Origin: Runella sp. SP2
GTDB lineage: Bacteria; Bacteroidota; Bacteroidia; Cytophagales; Spirosomataceae
Direction of reading: 5' to 3'
Length of the DNA stretch: 64,000 nucleotides
Assembly: GCF_003711225.1 (NCBI RefSeq)
Contig: NZ_CP031030.1
Span: forward strand, 434,001-498,000
Part shown: positions 51,956 to 60,706 of the stretch, in pieces
Layout: every line of letters starts with the position of its first letter
How positions within the stretch are numbered: the first letter of the stretch is position 1
Notes under the pieces: generated by a model
The model's database searches: none
What the model was told of the DNA's origin: nothing
What the model saw: the letters and a program-made list of their open reading frames with translations, nothing else
Position numbers and translations under genes: made by a program

Positions 51956-54937
51956 ATGAAAAAACTCTTCCTTCTATTTGGGATGATGCTCAGTACGGTG
52001 GCTTTTGCCCAACCCAAGCCCAAACCTGCCATGGGTTGGAAAGACGTCCTCAACTGGAAAGCCATTCCGTCCTTTGGTGGTACCCAACTCTCGCCCGACG
52101 GCCAATGGTATGCTTATGTATTGGCAACCTACGAAAGTGATGCCGAACTGATTATTCAAAAAACGTCGGATACTACCAAATACGTATATCCGATTGGTAC
52201 ACCGTCGTTTCCACAAATTAGCTTTTCCGACAACAGCAAGTGGGTAGCTTTTAAGGTGTTTGCCAAAAACAAAGACAAAAAAGCGGCTGCTAAACCAGGT
52301 GGAAAACCCATTCCTGACAAAGTATTTTTGGTGGAATTGGCGTCGAACAAAAAAACGGAATTTGACCGCGTAAAAAGCTTTGCCTTCAACGGTGAGAAAG
52401 CAACGCATTTGGCGCTTTTGCTTACCGCAAGTGGCGGCGCAGGCCCTTCGGCTGGCGGTGGTGATGCTGCCAAAGGTACCGATTTGTTGTTGCACGACCT
52501 TGGCACCAGCAAAACCCAAAACGTGGGAAATGTGGCTGAAATGGGTTTTGACAAAGCGGGGAACTGGTTAGCGATGACCATTGATGCCAACGAAAAAGCA
52601 GGAAACGGTGTCCAATTACGCAACATGACCACGGGCGTGACGCTGACGATGGACAACGACAAGGCGCGTTATCAGTCGTTAAACTGGACCGAGAAAGGCG
52701 ATGGCTTGGCCTTGCTCAAAAGCGTTAAAGACGAAAAGTACAAAAACGAGCGGGTAGGGGTGTTGGGGATTAAAAACTTTGGAACGATGCCCGAACTCAT
52801 CACCTACGACCCCAAAAGCGATAGTCTTGGTTTCCCCAAAGGAATGACCGTAAGCCCTAACCGCACGCCCTATTGGTCGGAGGATTTAAGTAGGTTGTTT
52901 TTTGGCGTCCATAAATTAGAGTTGGCAAAAAAAGAAGATAAAAAGCCCGCTGCTGCGCCCAAAGACACGACAAAGAAGCTGTCTGACGCGGAGAAGTTAG
53001 CCAAAATCAAGGCGGATACTACGGTCAAAACCTTGGAAGATTTGCAAAAAGCCCTCGCCAAAGTGAAGACTGACTCTACCAAAGCAGTAGCGAGTGCCGA
53101 TAAAAAAGACGACACTGAAAAGCCCGAAGTGACGGTTTGGAACTGGCAAGATAAGCGTTTGCAGTCGAGACAACAGATTCAGGAGACCCAAGATAAAAAC
53201 CAAAACTACGTGTCGATGTACGACGTGGCGGCTAAGAAGTTTGTACAATTGGCCGACAGCACCGTGAAATCCATTTCTATTGCTCCCAAACAGTTGTACG
53301 GTATTGGTACCGACAACAGTGAGTACGAATTGGAAAGTAGCCTCGACGGTCGCAACTACGTGGATGTTTACGTAACAGAGCTAAAAACGGGCAAGCGCGA
53401 AAAAGTAAGAACGAAGCATTATTTGCCTAATTTTTGGTCAGGTGCGCAGCCTTCTCCCGATGGTACAAAGTTTATGTACTGGGAAGGAACTAACTATTGG
53501 GTCTATGACATGGCGACCAAAACTAGTCGCAATTTGACCGAAAAAGTACCGACGTCGTTTGTGGATGTGGACGATGACCACAACCAACAAACCCCACCGC
53601 AAGGAGCCGTCGGCTGGAGCAGCGATAGTAAATCGGTGTTGTTGTCGGACGGTTGGGATATTTGGCAAGTACCTACCGACGAAAAAGATACCAAAGGAAA
53701 GGCGTTGGTGGCGGTTAATTTGACCCAAAACGGTAAAAAAGACAAGATTCGCTACGACCAACGCTACCAACTCGACCCCGAAGAAAAAGGGATTGATTTG
53801 AAAAAACCGTTGTACTTGCATACGTATGGCGAGTGGACGAAAAAAAGTGGGGTAGCGCGTTTGGACATCGGAAAGACCATCACCGTGAAGCCTTTGTTAT
53901 GGCAAGATGCGGCGGTTGGTAGTTTGTCCAAAGCCAAAAAGGCGGAGACGTTTGTGTTTGCCAAAGAAACATTTACCCAACCACGTCAGTATTTTGTAAC
54001 AACGAGTCCAGAACTTGGCAGTGAGAAACAATTGACCAAAAATGCGCCATTGCTTGAGAAATTTGCGTGGTCGGCAGGAACTCGCTTGGTCGATTACGTA
54101 AGCGACAAAGGTGATACGTTGCAAGGGGCGTTGTTTTTGCCAGCGGGCTACGAGCAGGGTAAAAAATACCCAACGGTGGTGTATTACTACGAAAAACTAT
54201 CGCAGACGCTCCATAATTTCGCCAATCCTGCTTATTCTGGTACAGGTTGGAATCCTTCAATTTATACCTCAAACGGCTACGCTGTATTTATTCCAGACAT
54301 TGTGTATAAACTCAACGACCCAGGTATGTCGGCGGTTTGGTGCGTATTGCCTGCGGTAAAAGCGGCCCTCAAAACGGGCGTGATTGACGAAGCCAAAATT
54401 GGTATCCACGGTCACTCTTGGGGCGGCTACCAAACCAGCTTTTTGATTACGCAAACCAATATGTTTAAGGCGGCCGCCGCTGGAGCACCGTTGACGGACA
54501 TGATTTCGATGTACAATTTGATCTATAAAAACTCAGGAACGAGCAACGGACAAATTTTTGAAGGTTCACAGGGACGATTGGTCGCGCCGTGGGAAAACTG
54601 GGAGGCTTACAACCGTAACTCACCGATTTACCACGTCAAAAAGGTACAAACTCCGCTTCTGATGTTGCACAACGACGCCGACGGTGCCGTTGATTTTACC
54701 CAAGGAGTAGAGTACTACACGGCTTTGCGTCGTTTGAAGAAACCCGTCGTGATGGTACAATACAAAGGTGAAAACCACGGATTGGCTAAACAACCGAACC
54801 GCAAAGACTACTCAGTGCGGATGATGGAGTTTTTTGATCATTTCTTAAAGGGAAAACCTGCCCCAGAATGGTGGTCGAAGGGTGTGCCGCGCTTAGAGCT
54901 CGAGCAGCACATCGAAGGACGTATTTTTGAAAACTAG
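51956..54937 (+). CDS. Secreted S9-family prolyl oligopeptidase-like peptidase
   Basis: 993 aa from ATG 51956, which starts a good signal peptide (MKKLFLLFGMMLSTVAFAQ). A beta-propeller region of about 600 residues is followed by an alpha/beta hydrolase: nucleophile Ser in IGIHGHSWGGYQTSFLI (about residue 821), Asp in LLMLHNDADGAVDF, His in YKGENHGLAKQ. It would cleave peptides or act as an acylaminoacyl-peptidase in the periplasm. An alanine- and lysine-rich insert (about 320-390: KKEDKKPAAAPKD and following) interrupts the propeller and is likely disordered. Monocistronic, ended by hairpins. Confidence 0.88.
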   Translation: MKKLFLLFGMMLSTVAFAQPKPKPAMGWKDVLNWKAIPSFGGTQLSPDGQWYAYVLATYESDAELIIQKTSDTTKYVYPIGTPSFPQISFSDNSKWVAFKVFAKNKDKKAAAKPGGKPIPDKVFLVELASNKKTEFDRVKSFAFNGEKATHLALLLTASGGAGPSAGGGDAAKGTDLLLHDLGTSKTQNVGNVAEMGFDKAGNWLAMTIDANEKAGNGVQLRNMTTGVTLTMDNDKARYQSLNWTEKGDGLALLKSVKDEKYKNERVGVLGIKNFGTMPELITYDPKSDSLGFPKGMTVSPNRTPYWSEDLSRLFFGVHKLELAKKEDKKPAAAPKDTTKKLSDAEKLAKIKADTTVKTLEDLQKALAKVKTDSTKAVASADKKDDTEKPEVTVWNWQDKRLQSRQQIQETQDKNQNYVSMYDVAAKKFVQLADSTVKSISIAPKQLYGIGTDNSEYELESSLDGRNYVDVYVTELKTGKREKVRTKHYLPNFWSGAQPSPDGTKFMYWEGTNYWVYDMATKTSRNLTEKVPTSFVDVDDDHNQQTPPQGAVGWSSDSKSVLLSDGWDIWQVPTDEKDTKGKALVAVNLTQNGKKDKIRYDQRYQLDPEEKGIDLKKPLYLHTYGEWTKKSGVARLDIGKTITVKPLLWQDAAVGSLSKAKKAETFVFAKETFTQPRQYFVTTSPELGSEKQLTKNAPLLEKFAWSAGTRLVDYVSDKGDTLQGALFLPAGYEQGKKYPTVVYYYEKLSQTLHNFANPAYSGTGWNPSIYTSNGYAVFIPDIVYKLNDPGMSAVWCVLPAVKAALKTGVIDEAKIGIHGHSWGGYQTSFLITQTNMFKAAAAGAPLTDMISMYNLIYKNSGTSNGQIFEGSQGRLVAPWENWEAYNRNSPIYHVKKVQTPLLMLHNDADGAVDFTQGVEYYTALRRLKKPVVMVQYKGENHGLAKQPNRKDYSVRMMEFFDHFLKGKPAPEWWSKGVPRLELEQHIEGRIFEN

Positions 54938-54940
54938 TAG

Positions 54941-55004
54941 GTGGAGGAGGTTATGAGTAACCTCCTCCACTTTAATCTTCGGGGAGGTTACTCATAACCT
55001 CCCC
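54941..55004. terminator. Two related hairpins between converging genes
   Basis: 54941-54970: 13-bp arms GTGGAGGAGGTTA with loop TGAG. 54981-55004: 10-bp arms GGGGAGGTTA with a 4-nt loop. Both share GGAGGTTA. They would stop transcription from the S9 gene and from the GNAT gene. Confidence 0.75.
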
Positions 55005-55013
55005 ATTTCTCAT

Positions 55014-55523
55014 TTACCCTTCTCGAAATCGGACGTAGAGGTGCTCGTCGATGAAGGTATTTTCTTTGTAAATAGATTTCTTCAGAATGGCCTCCAAGTG
55101 ATAACCTGCTTTTTCTAATACTTTCATTGATGCAGGATTGTGGGCCATTACACCAGCATATAGGCGGTGCAAAGCGAACGTGCGAAAGGCGTAATCAGTG
55201 ATTTCTAATACCGCTTCAGTAATGATTCCTTTTCCCCAAAAAGGCTCCCCAAGCCAATAGCCAATTTCGGCATTTTTACAAAAAATATCTTTTTGTAAAA
55301 CAATTCCCACGCAGCCCACGGCTTCTCCCTCGACCTCAATCGCAAACACCGTAGGTATTTTTTCGGATTCGCACATATTTATCCAATGGAAGGCATCATC
55401 ACTTGTGTACGGATGTGGGAAGGCGTCGCGCACGTTGCGCCAAATGTGGTAATTGTTGGCATAGCGAACGAGCGAACGCTCGTCTCCTTTTTGCCAGCGG
55501 CGTAAATGGTAGGAAGGCTTCAT
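55014..55523 (-). CDS. GNAT-family N-acetyltransferase (RimJ/RimL type)
   Basis: 169 aa: YHLRRWQKGDERSLVRYANN at the start, VGCVGIVLQKDIFCKNAEIG, the acetyl-CoA loop YWLGEPFWGKGIITEAVLEI and LHRLYAGVMAHNPASMKVLE followed by KAGYHLE. It would acetylate an amino group on a protein or small molecule; substrate unknown. The gene starts 2 bp after the stop of the truncated toxin remnant. Confidence 0.88.
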   Translation of the reverse strand: MKPSYHLRRWQKGDERSLVRYANNYHIWRNVRDAFPHPYTSDDAFHWINMCESEKIPTVFAIEVEGEAVGCVGIVLQKDIFCKNAEIGYWLGEPFWGKGIITEAVLEITDYAFRTFALHRLYAGVMAHNPASMKVLEKAGYHLEAILKKSIYKENTFIDEHLYVRFREG

Positions 55524-55525
55524 CG

Positions 55526-55633
55526 TTAATCAGAAAAATCGATTTCCTTCAATAACGAAGAAAGTTCTTGAGAGGTTATATTTTCTTTTTCTGATTTGTC
55601 GTAAATAGTAAGCAAAAAAAGCTGATTGTCATA
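55526..55633 (-). pseudogene. C-terminal remnant of a RelE/ParE-type toxin
   Basis: A 35-codon frame without start reads DNQLFLLTIYDKSEKENITS followed by a QELSSLLKEIDFSD end, which matches the last part of RelE-type toxins. An ATG overlapping the antitoxin stop (ATGA) is where the toxin should start, but its frame leads to a stop within 17 codons. The body of the toxin is missing, by an internal deletion with a frame change. The antitoxin gene is intact. Confidence 0.6.
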
Positions 55634-55892
55634 GATAACCTTCTTGTTTGAGCTCCGCCAAGAAATCTTCTGCTGTCTGAAGCTCAATTTTCCCCTGACG
55701 ATATAGCTTTACTTCTTCCACTGCTTCTTTAAGATTCGTTATTATTTCATCTTTAGTAAAGATGGGTGCCTCTAGTTCTTGTTTCTCTTCCAGCAAATCG
55801 AGTGCCTTTTGGTACTTCTCCCATTCCTTAATTGGAATAATGACGGCTTTTTTACGCCCCCTCTTATCAGTTATGTATTGAAGAGATGTCAT
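55629..55892 (-). CDS. Orphan antitoxin (Phd/RelB-like)
   Basis: 87 aa. MTSLQYITDKRGRKKAVIIP, then IKEWEKYQKALDLLEEKQEL, an N-terminal DNA-binding part and a C-terminal helix (EAVEEVKLYRQGKIELQTAE) that would wrap a toxin. Its stop overlaps the start of a toxin frame that is mostly deleted. It may survive as a repressor or as protection against related toxins. Confidence 0.72.
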   Translation of the reverse strand: MTSLQYITDKRGRKKAVIIPIKEWEKYQKALDLLEEKQELEAPIFTKDEIITNLKEAVEEVKLYRQGKIELQTAEDFLAELKQEGYL

Positions 55893-56046
55893 AAGTTTCT
55901 TTTTTTACAAATTTACAAAACAATAAACTCATTTGCTATTGCCTAACATTCATCTGCCTATATCGCCATTAATCCTAAAAATGACAGACGGCGTGTGTTT
56001 TTTTCTATTTTCGCACAAACCATCAAAACCTACAAACTAATTTCTC

Positions 56047-56928
56047 ATGCAGCTAACCATTACCAACCTTTCCAAAACGTATTCTAATGGAGTACAAGCC
56101 CTCAAAGATGTTACGCTCACGATTCCGCAGGGGATGTTTGGGCTTTTGGGCCCCAATGGCGCGGGTAAAAGTTCCTTGATGCGTACCATTGCGACCCTTC
56201 AAGAGGCCGATAGCGGTAGTATTTCGCTCGATGACTTGGACGTGCTACGCCAAAAAGAGGAGGTACGTAAAATTTTAGGATACTTGCCGCAAGAATTTGG
56301 AGTATATCCGCGCGTCAGTGCCGAAACCATGCTCGATCACATCGCCGACCTAAAAGGGATTTCGAACCGTGGCGAGCGTAAGGATATTGTAACGGCGCTT
56401 CTGCAAAAAGTAAACCTCTACGAAGCCCGCAAGAAAAACTTGGGGACGTATTCGGGAGGGATGAAACAACGTTTTGGCATTGCTCAGGCACTTATTGGCA
56501 ATCCTAAACTCATCATTGTCGATGAACCTACGGCGGGCCTCGACCCTGCCGAACGTAACCGCTTTCACAACCTACTTTCGGAAATTGGCGAAAACACGAT
56601 TGTGATTCTCTCAACGCACATCGTGGAAGATGTAACCAACCTTTGTTCGCACATGGCCATCATTTGTTTGGGCGAAGTTGTAGCCAAAGGAAATCCTAAC
56701 GAGCTGGTGAAAAGCCTTGAAGGTAAGGTATTTAAGAAAAGTATTGAAAAACACGAGCTGAACGACTATCGCGAAAACTACCAAGTGATTTCGACTTCGC
56801 TGAAAATGGGAAAAACTCAAATTAGGGTCATTGCCGACGAGCCACTCGAAGGCTTTGAAGCGGCTACGCCCGATTTAGAAGATGTATATTTCTCAGAAAT
56901 CACGGTTCGCCAAGGACTGGCAGTGTAG
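56047..56928 (+). CDS. ABC transporter ATP-binding protein
   Basis: 293 aa. Walker A GPNGAGKSS (35-43), Q-loop YLPQEFGVYPRV, signature YSGGMKQRFGIAQALIGNPK, Walker B LIIVDEPTAGLDP and H-loop LSTHIVEDV. The C-terminal 80 residues (about 215-293) form an accessory domain. It would energise the permease encoded 51 bp downstream. TATTTTCG at about 56009-56017 is a likely promoter core. Confidence 0.92.
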   Translation: MQLTITNLSKTYSNGVQALKDVTLTIPQGMFGLLGPNGAGKSSLMRTIATLQEADSGSISLDDLDVLRQKEEVRKILGYLPQEFGVYPRVSAETMLDHIADLKGISNRGERKDIVTALLQKVNLYEARKKNLGTYSGGMKQRFGIAQALIGNPKLIIVDEPTAGLDPAERNRFHNLLSEIGENTIVILSTHIVEDVTNLCSHMAIICLGEVVAKGNPNELVKSLEGKVFKKSIEKHELNDYRENYQVISTSLKMGKTQIRVIADEPLEGFEAATPDLEDVYFSEITVRQGLAV

Positions 56929-56979
56929 CCTTTTTTTGTCATTTTTAATTAAAGAGCGAAGTCAAACACAGCTAAATTT

Positions 56980-59900
56980 ATGTTTTCAACCATACTTTCC
57001 TTTGAACTAAAATACCGCTTTAAGCGACCCGCGACTTGGGGCTATTGGGCGGTGATGTTTCTATTTTCGTTGGTGCTGGCACTGTTTGGTTCGGTGAGCA
57101 TCAGCGGCGGCTCGTCCGAAAAAGTATTCATCAACGGCCCTGCGATTGCGGGGGTTTTCATTGCCGTGATGAGTGTGTTCGGTATCATGCTTGCAACGGC
57201 CGTGATGGGTGTGCCCGTCTATCGCGACATTGAGCACAAAACCCAAAATTACTATTTCAGCTACCCAATTTCCGAAAAAGGCTACTTGATGGGTCGTTTT
57301 GTTGGGTCTTTTCTGACACTGTTATTTATTGGTTCAGGGATGATAGTAGGGCACTTGTTTGGTTGTATTATTGGCCAAACCTTCGAGGTGGGCGATAATG
57401 TCGAACGCATTGGCCCTTACAACTTACTGAACTACCTGTGGCCTTACTTGGTCGTAGGCGTTCCCAATTTGTTCTTTGCGGGAAGTCTCTTTTTTAGCTT
57501 GGTGGCCTTGACCAAACGGGTGTTTGTTACCTATGCGGGTGGGGTGGTTTTGTTGGTGACTTACTTGGTAGCCTCTTCGTTGATGACCGATTTGGACAAC
57601 AAGTCGCTGGCCGCTATTCTCGACCCTTTTGCCTTGGGAGCGCTTGATGATTTGACGCGTTACTGGACAGTTACCGAACAAAATACCCGTTTTTTCCCAC
57701 TGGAAGGTAATTTTCTGTGGAACCGTTTGCTATGGATAGGCGTAGGGTTGCTGCCATTGTTGTATTTGTTATTTCGCTTTGATTTTCAACGCTTCATTGC
57801 ACCGAAATCTCAAAAAATTTCCAAAAAGAAAACCGAAAAAGCAGCTGCTCCACGCTCATTGGCGGATTTGCCCGTGGCCGCAAAAGCCTACACCACGGGT
57901 CGTTATTTGAGGCAAATGCTCAGCATGGCCAAAGTCGAGTTTCGGAACATTGTTCGAGACCCCTTCTTTATTGCTATTTTGTTGGCGGCGGCGTTGTTCT
58001 TGTTTTTAGACAATCAGTACGCAGGGATGATGTACGGAACCGATTCATTGCCAACTACTTATTTGATGTTAGAGTCCAAAGACAGTACATTCTATTTTGT
58101 GGTGATTATCCTGATTATTTTCATTACGGGCGAAGTCGTGCACCGCGACCGAACGGTCAATTTTCACCTCATTGGCGATGCTTTGCCGTTGCCCAACTGG
58201 CTGGTGTACGGTTCTAAGTTCTTGGCTATGATTGGGGTGATGCTGTTTATTCCTATCGTGGGGATTTTATGCGGTATTACTTGGCAAACTATCAAAGGCT
58301 ATTTTGATTATAATTTGTCGTTGTACTTGCAAGGCTACGTAGTTCCTATTTTGCAGTGGACGTTCCTGACCATGATTACGTTTTTGATTCATACTCTGGT
58401 CAACAACAAAATGACGGGGCACGTGGTCAACATTGCTTTTTGGGCGGTGCTGTACGGCACGCGGGCTTTTTCGGAATACAAATACATGTTGCTGTATTTC
58501 AACGCCGTTCCTACTTCGACTTATTCTGACATGAATGGGTTTGGATTTACCGAAAATACCATGTGGTATTTGTTGTGCTGGGGCGGATTGGCAGCGGTCT
58601 TTTTGGTGATTGGTAACCTCTTTTGGTCACGCGGAACGGAAACCAATTTCAAAAACCGTTGGCGCTTGGCCATGCAGCGCTTTACGCCTGCTACAGGGGC
58701 GTTGCTGTCGGTGTTTACCCTTGTTTGGTTAGGTTCAGCGGGCTTTATTTATTACAACCAAAGTGTATTGAACAAGTACCGTACCGCCGAAGAAGGCCGC
58801 AAACGAAGCGCGGAGTATGAAGAAAAATACCGTAAATATTACCTCAAAGCACAGCCTAAAGTGACGTCGGTGAAGGTAGAGGTAGATTTATTCCCTAAAA
58901 AACGAATGATAGATGCCCGTGGTCGATTTGTGATAAAAAATAAGCACAATCGCCCGTTGGATTCGCTGATTTTGAACGTGGGAGGTGGTTTCCCTCATTA
59001 CCGAATGAGCCTAAAAATTGACGGAGTGGAGCCTAAGAAATTGTTGAACGATACGATTCAACGGTTCTACATTTACAAATTACCAAAAACACTGATGCCC
59101 AACGACTCGGCGGTGCTTGAAATCGTGTCGCATGGTGAATTTAGGGGCTTTCGCAATGGGGGAGAAGAGCAATTTACGATTACGGACAATGGTACTTTTG
59201 TGAACCAAGGCGATTTGTTCCCGAACATTGGGTACAGTCAGCAAGCCGAACTTTCGTCGGAGCGGTATCGGAAAAAGTACAAATTACCGATTCGGGAATT
59301 TGAAATGCCCAAACGCACTGACTCGACGGGGTTACAGAATTTCTTGTTTACCCAAGAAGGCGACTGGATAACGTTTGAAGGCACGGTCAGTACCGAACCC
59401 GACCAAATCGCAATTATGCCTGGGTATTTGCAAAAAGAATGGACGCAAAACGGTCGTAAGTATTTCAATTACCAACAAAACGAGTTCATGGATTTGTTCT
59501 TCAACGTCGCGTCGGCGCGTTATGCCGTCCACCGCGAAACGGTTAAGAACTCTGATGGACAGGATATTAAAGTGGAAATTTTCCACCATCCTACGCATAA
59601 TAAAAACATTACCCACTTTATGAATGGGTTGAAAGACGCCTTGCGCTACTGTTCGTCCAATTTTCGCCCGTACCAGTTCCGACAGATGCGTATTTTGGAA
59701 TTTCCTCGTTATCAGACCTTTGCGCAGTCGTTTCCCAATACAATTATGTATTCGGAAAACTTTGGGTTTTTGGCCGATTTCTCAGACCCCAACAAAACCG
59801 ATTATGCGTATTACGTAACGGCCCACGAGGTAGCGCACCAGTGGTGGGGACACCAAGTGATGCCGAGTTTCACGCGGGGGGCCAACAACATCGCTGAGGC

Positions 59901-60624
59901 ATTGGCCGAGTACAGTTCGCACATGGTGCTACACCACACTTACGGCCGCGACGTGATGCAGGAGCGCCTCAAATACGCCCTCGACCAGTATTTGCGCGGC
60001 CGTGGAACGGAAAACAAAGGCGAACAGCCGCTGATGGACAACGAAAACGGGGCGTACATTTGGTACGGAAAAGGCACGCTGACGTTTTATGCCCTGCAAG
60101 ACATGGTGGGCGAGCAGCGCCTCAACACGTGGCTGAAAGACTATGCCGAACGGACGGCCTTCCGCCAGAAAGCGCCTTTTACGACGACCGACGAATGGTA
60201 CAACAGTATTTACACCCAAACGCCTGATTCGCTCAAGTATTTTGTGGAGGATTGTATCAAAAAAATCACCTTGTACGAAAACAAAGTGACGGGCGTAGAA
60301 GCGACGCCACTGAAAGGCGACCAGTATAAAATAAAGCTGACAGTAGAGACGAAAAAGCTGTATTTTGACAAAACGGGCAAGGAAATTGCGCAGGGAAAAA
60401 CGCCGAACTACATCGACATTGGGGTGTTTACGGAGGAGTCTAAAAACAAACTCGGCATGAAGCAAAAAGTGCCGCTTTACCTCCAAAAACACAAACTCAG
60501 CCCAGGCAAGCACACGATTGAGTTGGTAGTAAAAGGCAAGCCCCTCAAAGGCGGCATCGACCCCTACAACAAACTCATCGACCGTATTTCGGATGATAAT
60601 GTGATGAAAGTGGAAATGCTGTAG
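56980..60624 (+). CDS. ABC permease fused to an M1-family aminopeptidase
   Basis: 1214 aa. The N-terminal half (about 1-610) has some twelve membrane spans in two ABC-2-type blocks. The C-terminal half is an M1 metallopeptidase: zinc site HEVAHQWWGH at about 949-958 with a second glutamate about 20 residues later in NIAEALAEYSSHMV. The usual GAMEN motif is not evident; IMYSENFGFLAD lies at its place. The peptidase is exposed outside the membrane if the spans are even. This fusion is known in Bacteroidetes; with the ATPase before it, it is probably a peptide- or protein-handling exporter. Substrate unknown. Confidence 0.87.
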   Translation: MFSTILSFELKYRFKRPATWGYWAVMFLFSLVLALFGSVSISGGSSEKVFINGPAIAGVFIAVMSVFGIMLATAVMGVPVYRDIEHKTQNYYFSYPISEKGYLMGRFVGSFLTLLFIGSGMIVGHLFGCIIGQTFEVGDNVERIGPYNLLNYLWPYLVVGVPNLFFAGSLFFSLVALTKRVFVTYAGGVVLLVTYLVASSLMTDLDNKSLAAILDPFALGALDDLTRYWTVTEQNTRFFPLEGNFLWNRLLWIGVGLLPLLYLLFRFDFQRFIAPKSQKISKKKTEKAAAPRSLADLPVAAKAYTTGRYLRQMLSMAKVEFRNIVRDPFFIAILLAAALFLFLDNQYAGMMYGTDSLPTTYLMLESKDSTFYFVVIILIIFITGEVVHRDRTVNFHLIGDALPLPNWLVYGSKFLAMIGVMLFIPIVGILCGITWQTIKGYFDYNLSLYLQGYVVPILQWTFLTMITFLIHTLVNNKMTGHVVNIAFWAVLYGTRAFSEYKYMLLYFNAVPTSTYSDMNGFGFTENTMWYLLCWGGLAAVFLVIGNLFWSRGTETNFKNRWRLAMQRFTPATGALLSVFTLVWLGSAGFIYYNQSVLNKYRTAEEGRKRSAEYEEKYRKYYLKAQPKVTSVKVEVDLFPKKRMIDARGRFVIKNKHNRPLDSLILNVGGGFPHYRMSLKIDGVEPKKLLNDTIQRFYIYKLPKTLMPNDSAVLEIVSHGEFRGFRNGGEEQFTITDNGTFVNQGDLFPNIGYSQQAELSSERYRKKYKLPIREFEMPKRTDSTGLQNFLFTQEGDWITFEGTVSTEPDQIAIMPGYLQKEWTQNGRKYFNYQQNEFMDLFFNVASARYAVHRETVKNSDGQDIKVEIFHHPTHNKNITHFMNGLKDALRYCSSNFRPYQFRQMRILEFPRYQTFAQSFPNTIMYSENFGFLADFSDPNKTDYAYYVTAHEVAHQWWGHQVMPSFTRGANNIAEALAEYSSHMVLHHTYGRDVMQERLKYALDQYLRGRGTENKGEQPLMDNENGAYIWYGKGTLTFYALQDMVGEQRLNTWLKDYAERTAFRQKAPFTTTDEWYNSIYTQTPDSLKYFVEDCIKKITLYENKVTGVEATPLKGDQYKIKLTVETKKLYFDKTGKEIAQGKTPNYIDIGVFTEESKNKLGMKQKVPLYLQKHKLSPGKHTIELVVKGKPLKGGIDPYNKLIDRISDDNVMKVEML

Positions 60625-60675
60625 AAAAATCGGTCGGCGGGGTTTAATGTTCAAGCCTTTGCCGACCATTTTGGT

Positions 60676-60683
60676 TATATTTG
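60676..60683 (+). promoter_or_regulatory. Likely -7 element of the Avs-like gene
   Basis: TATATTTG matches TAnnTTTG, 23 bp before ATG 60707. It lies inside the upstream extension of the frame, so it supports 60707 as the start. Confidence 0.45.
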
Positions 60684-60706
60684 TAGAAAAATGTAACTAT
60701 TATCTT

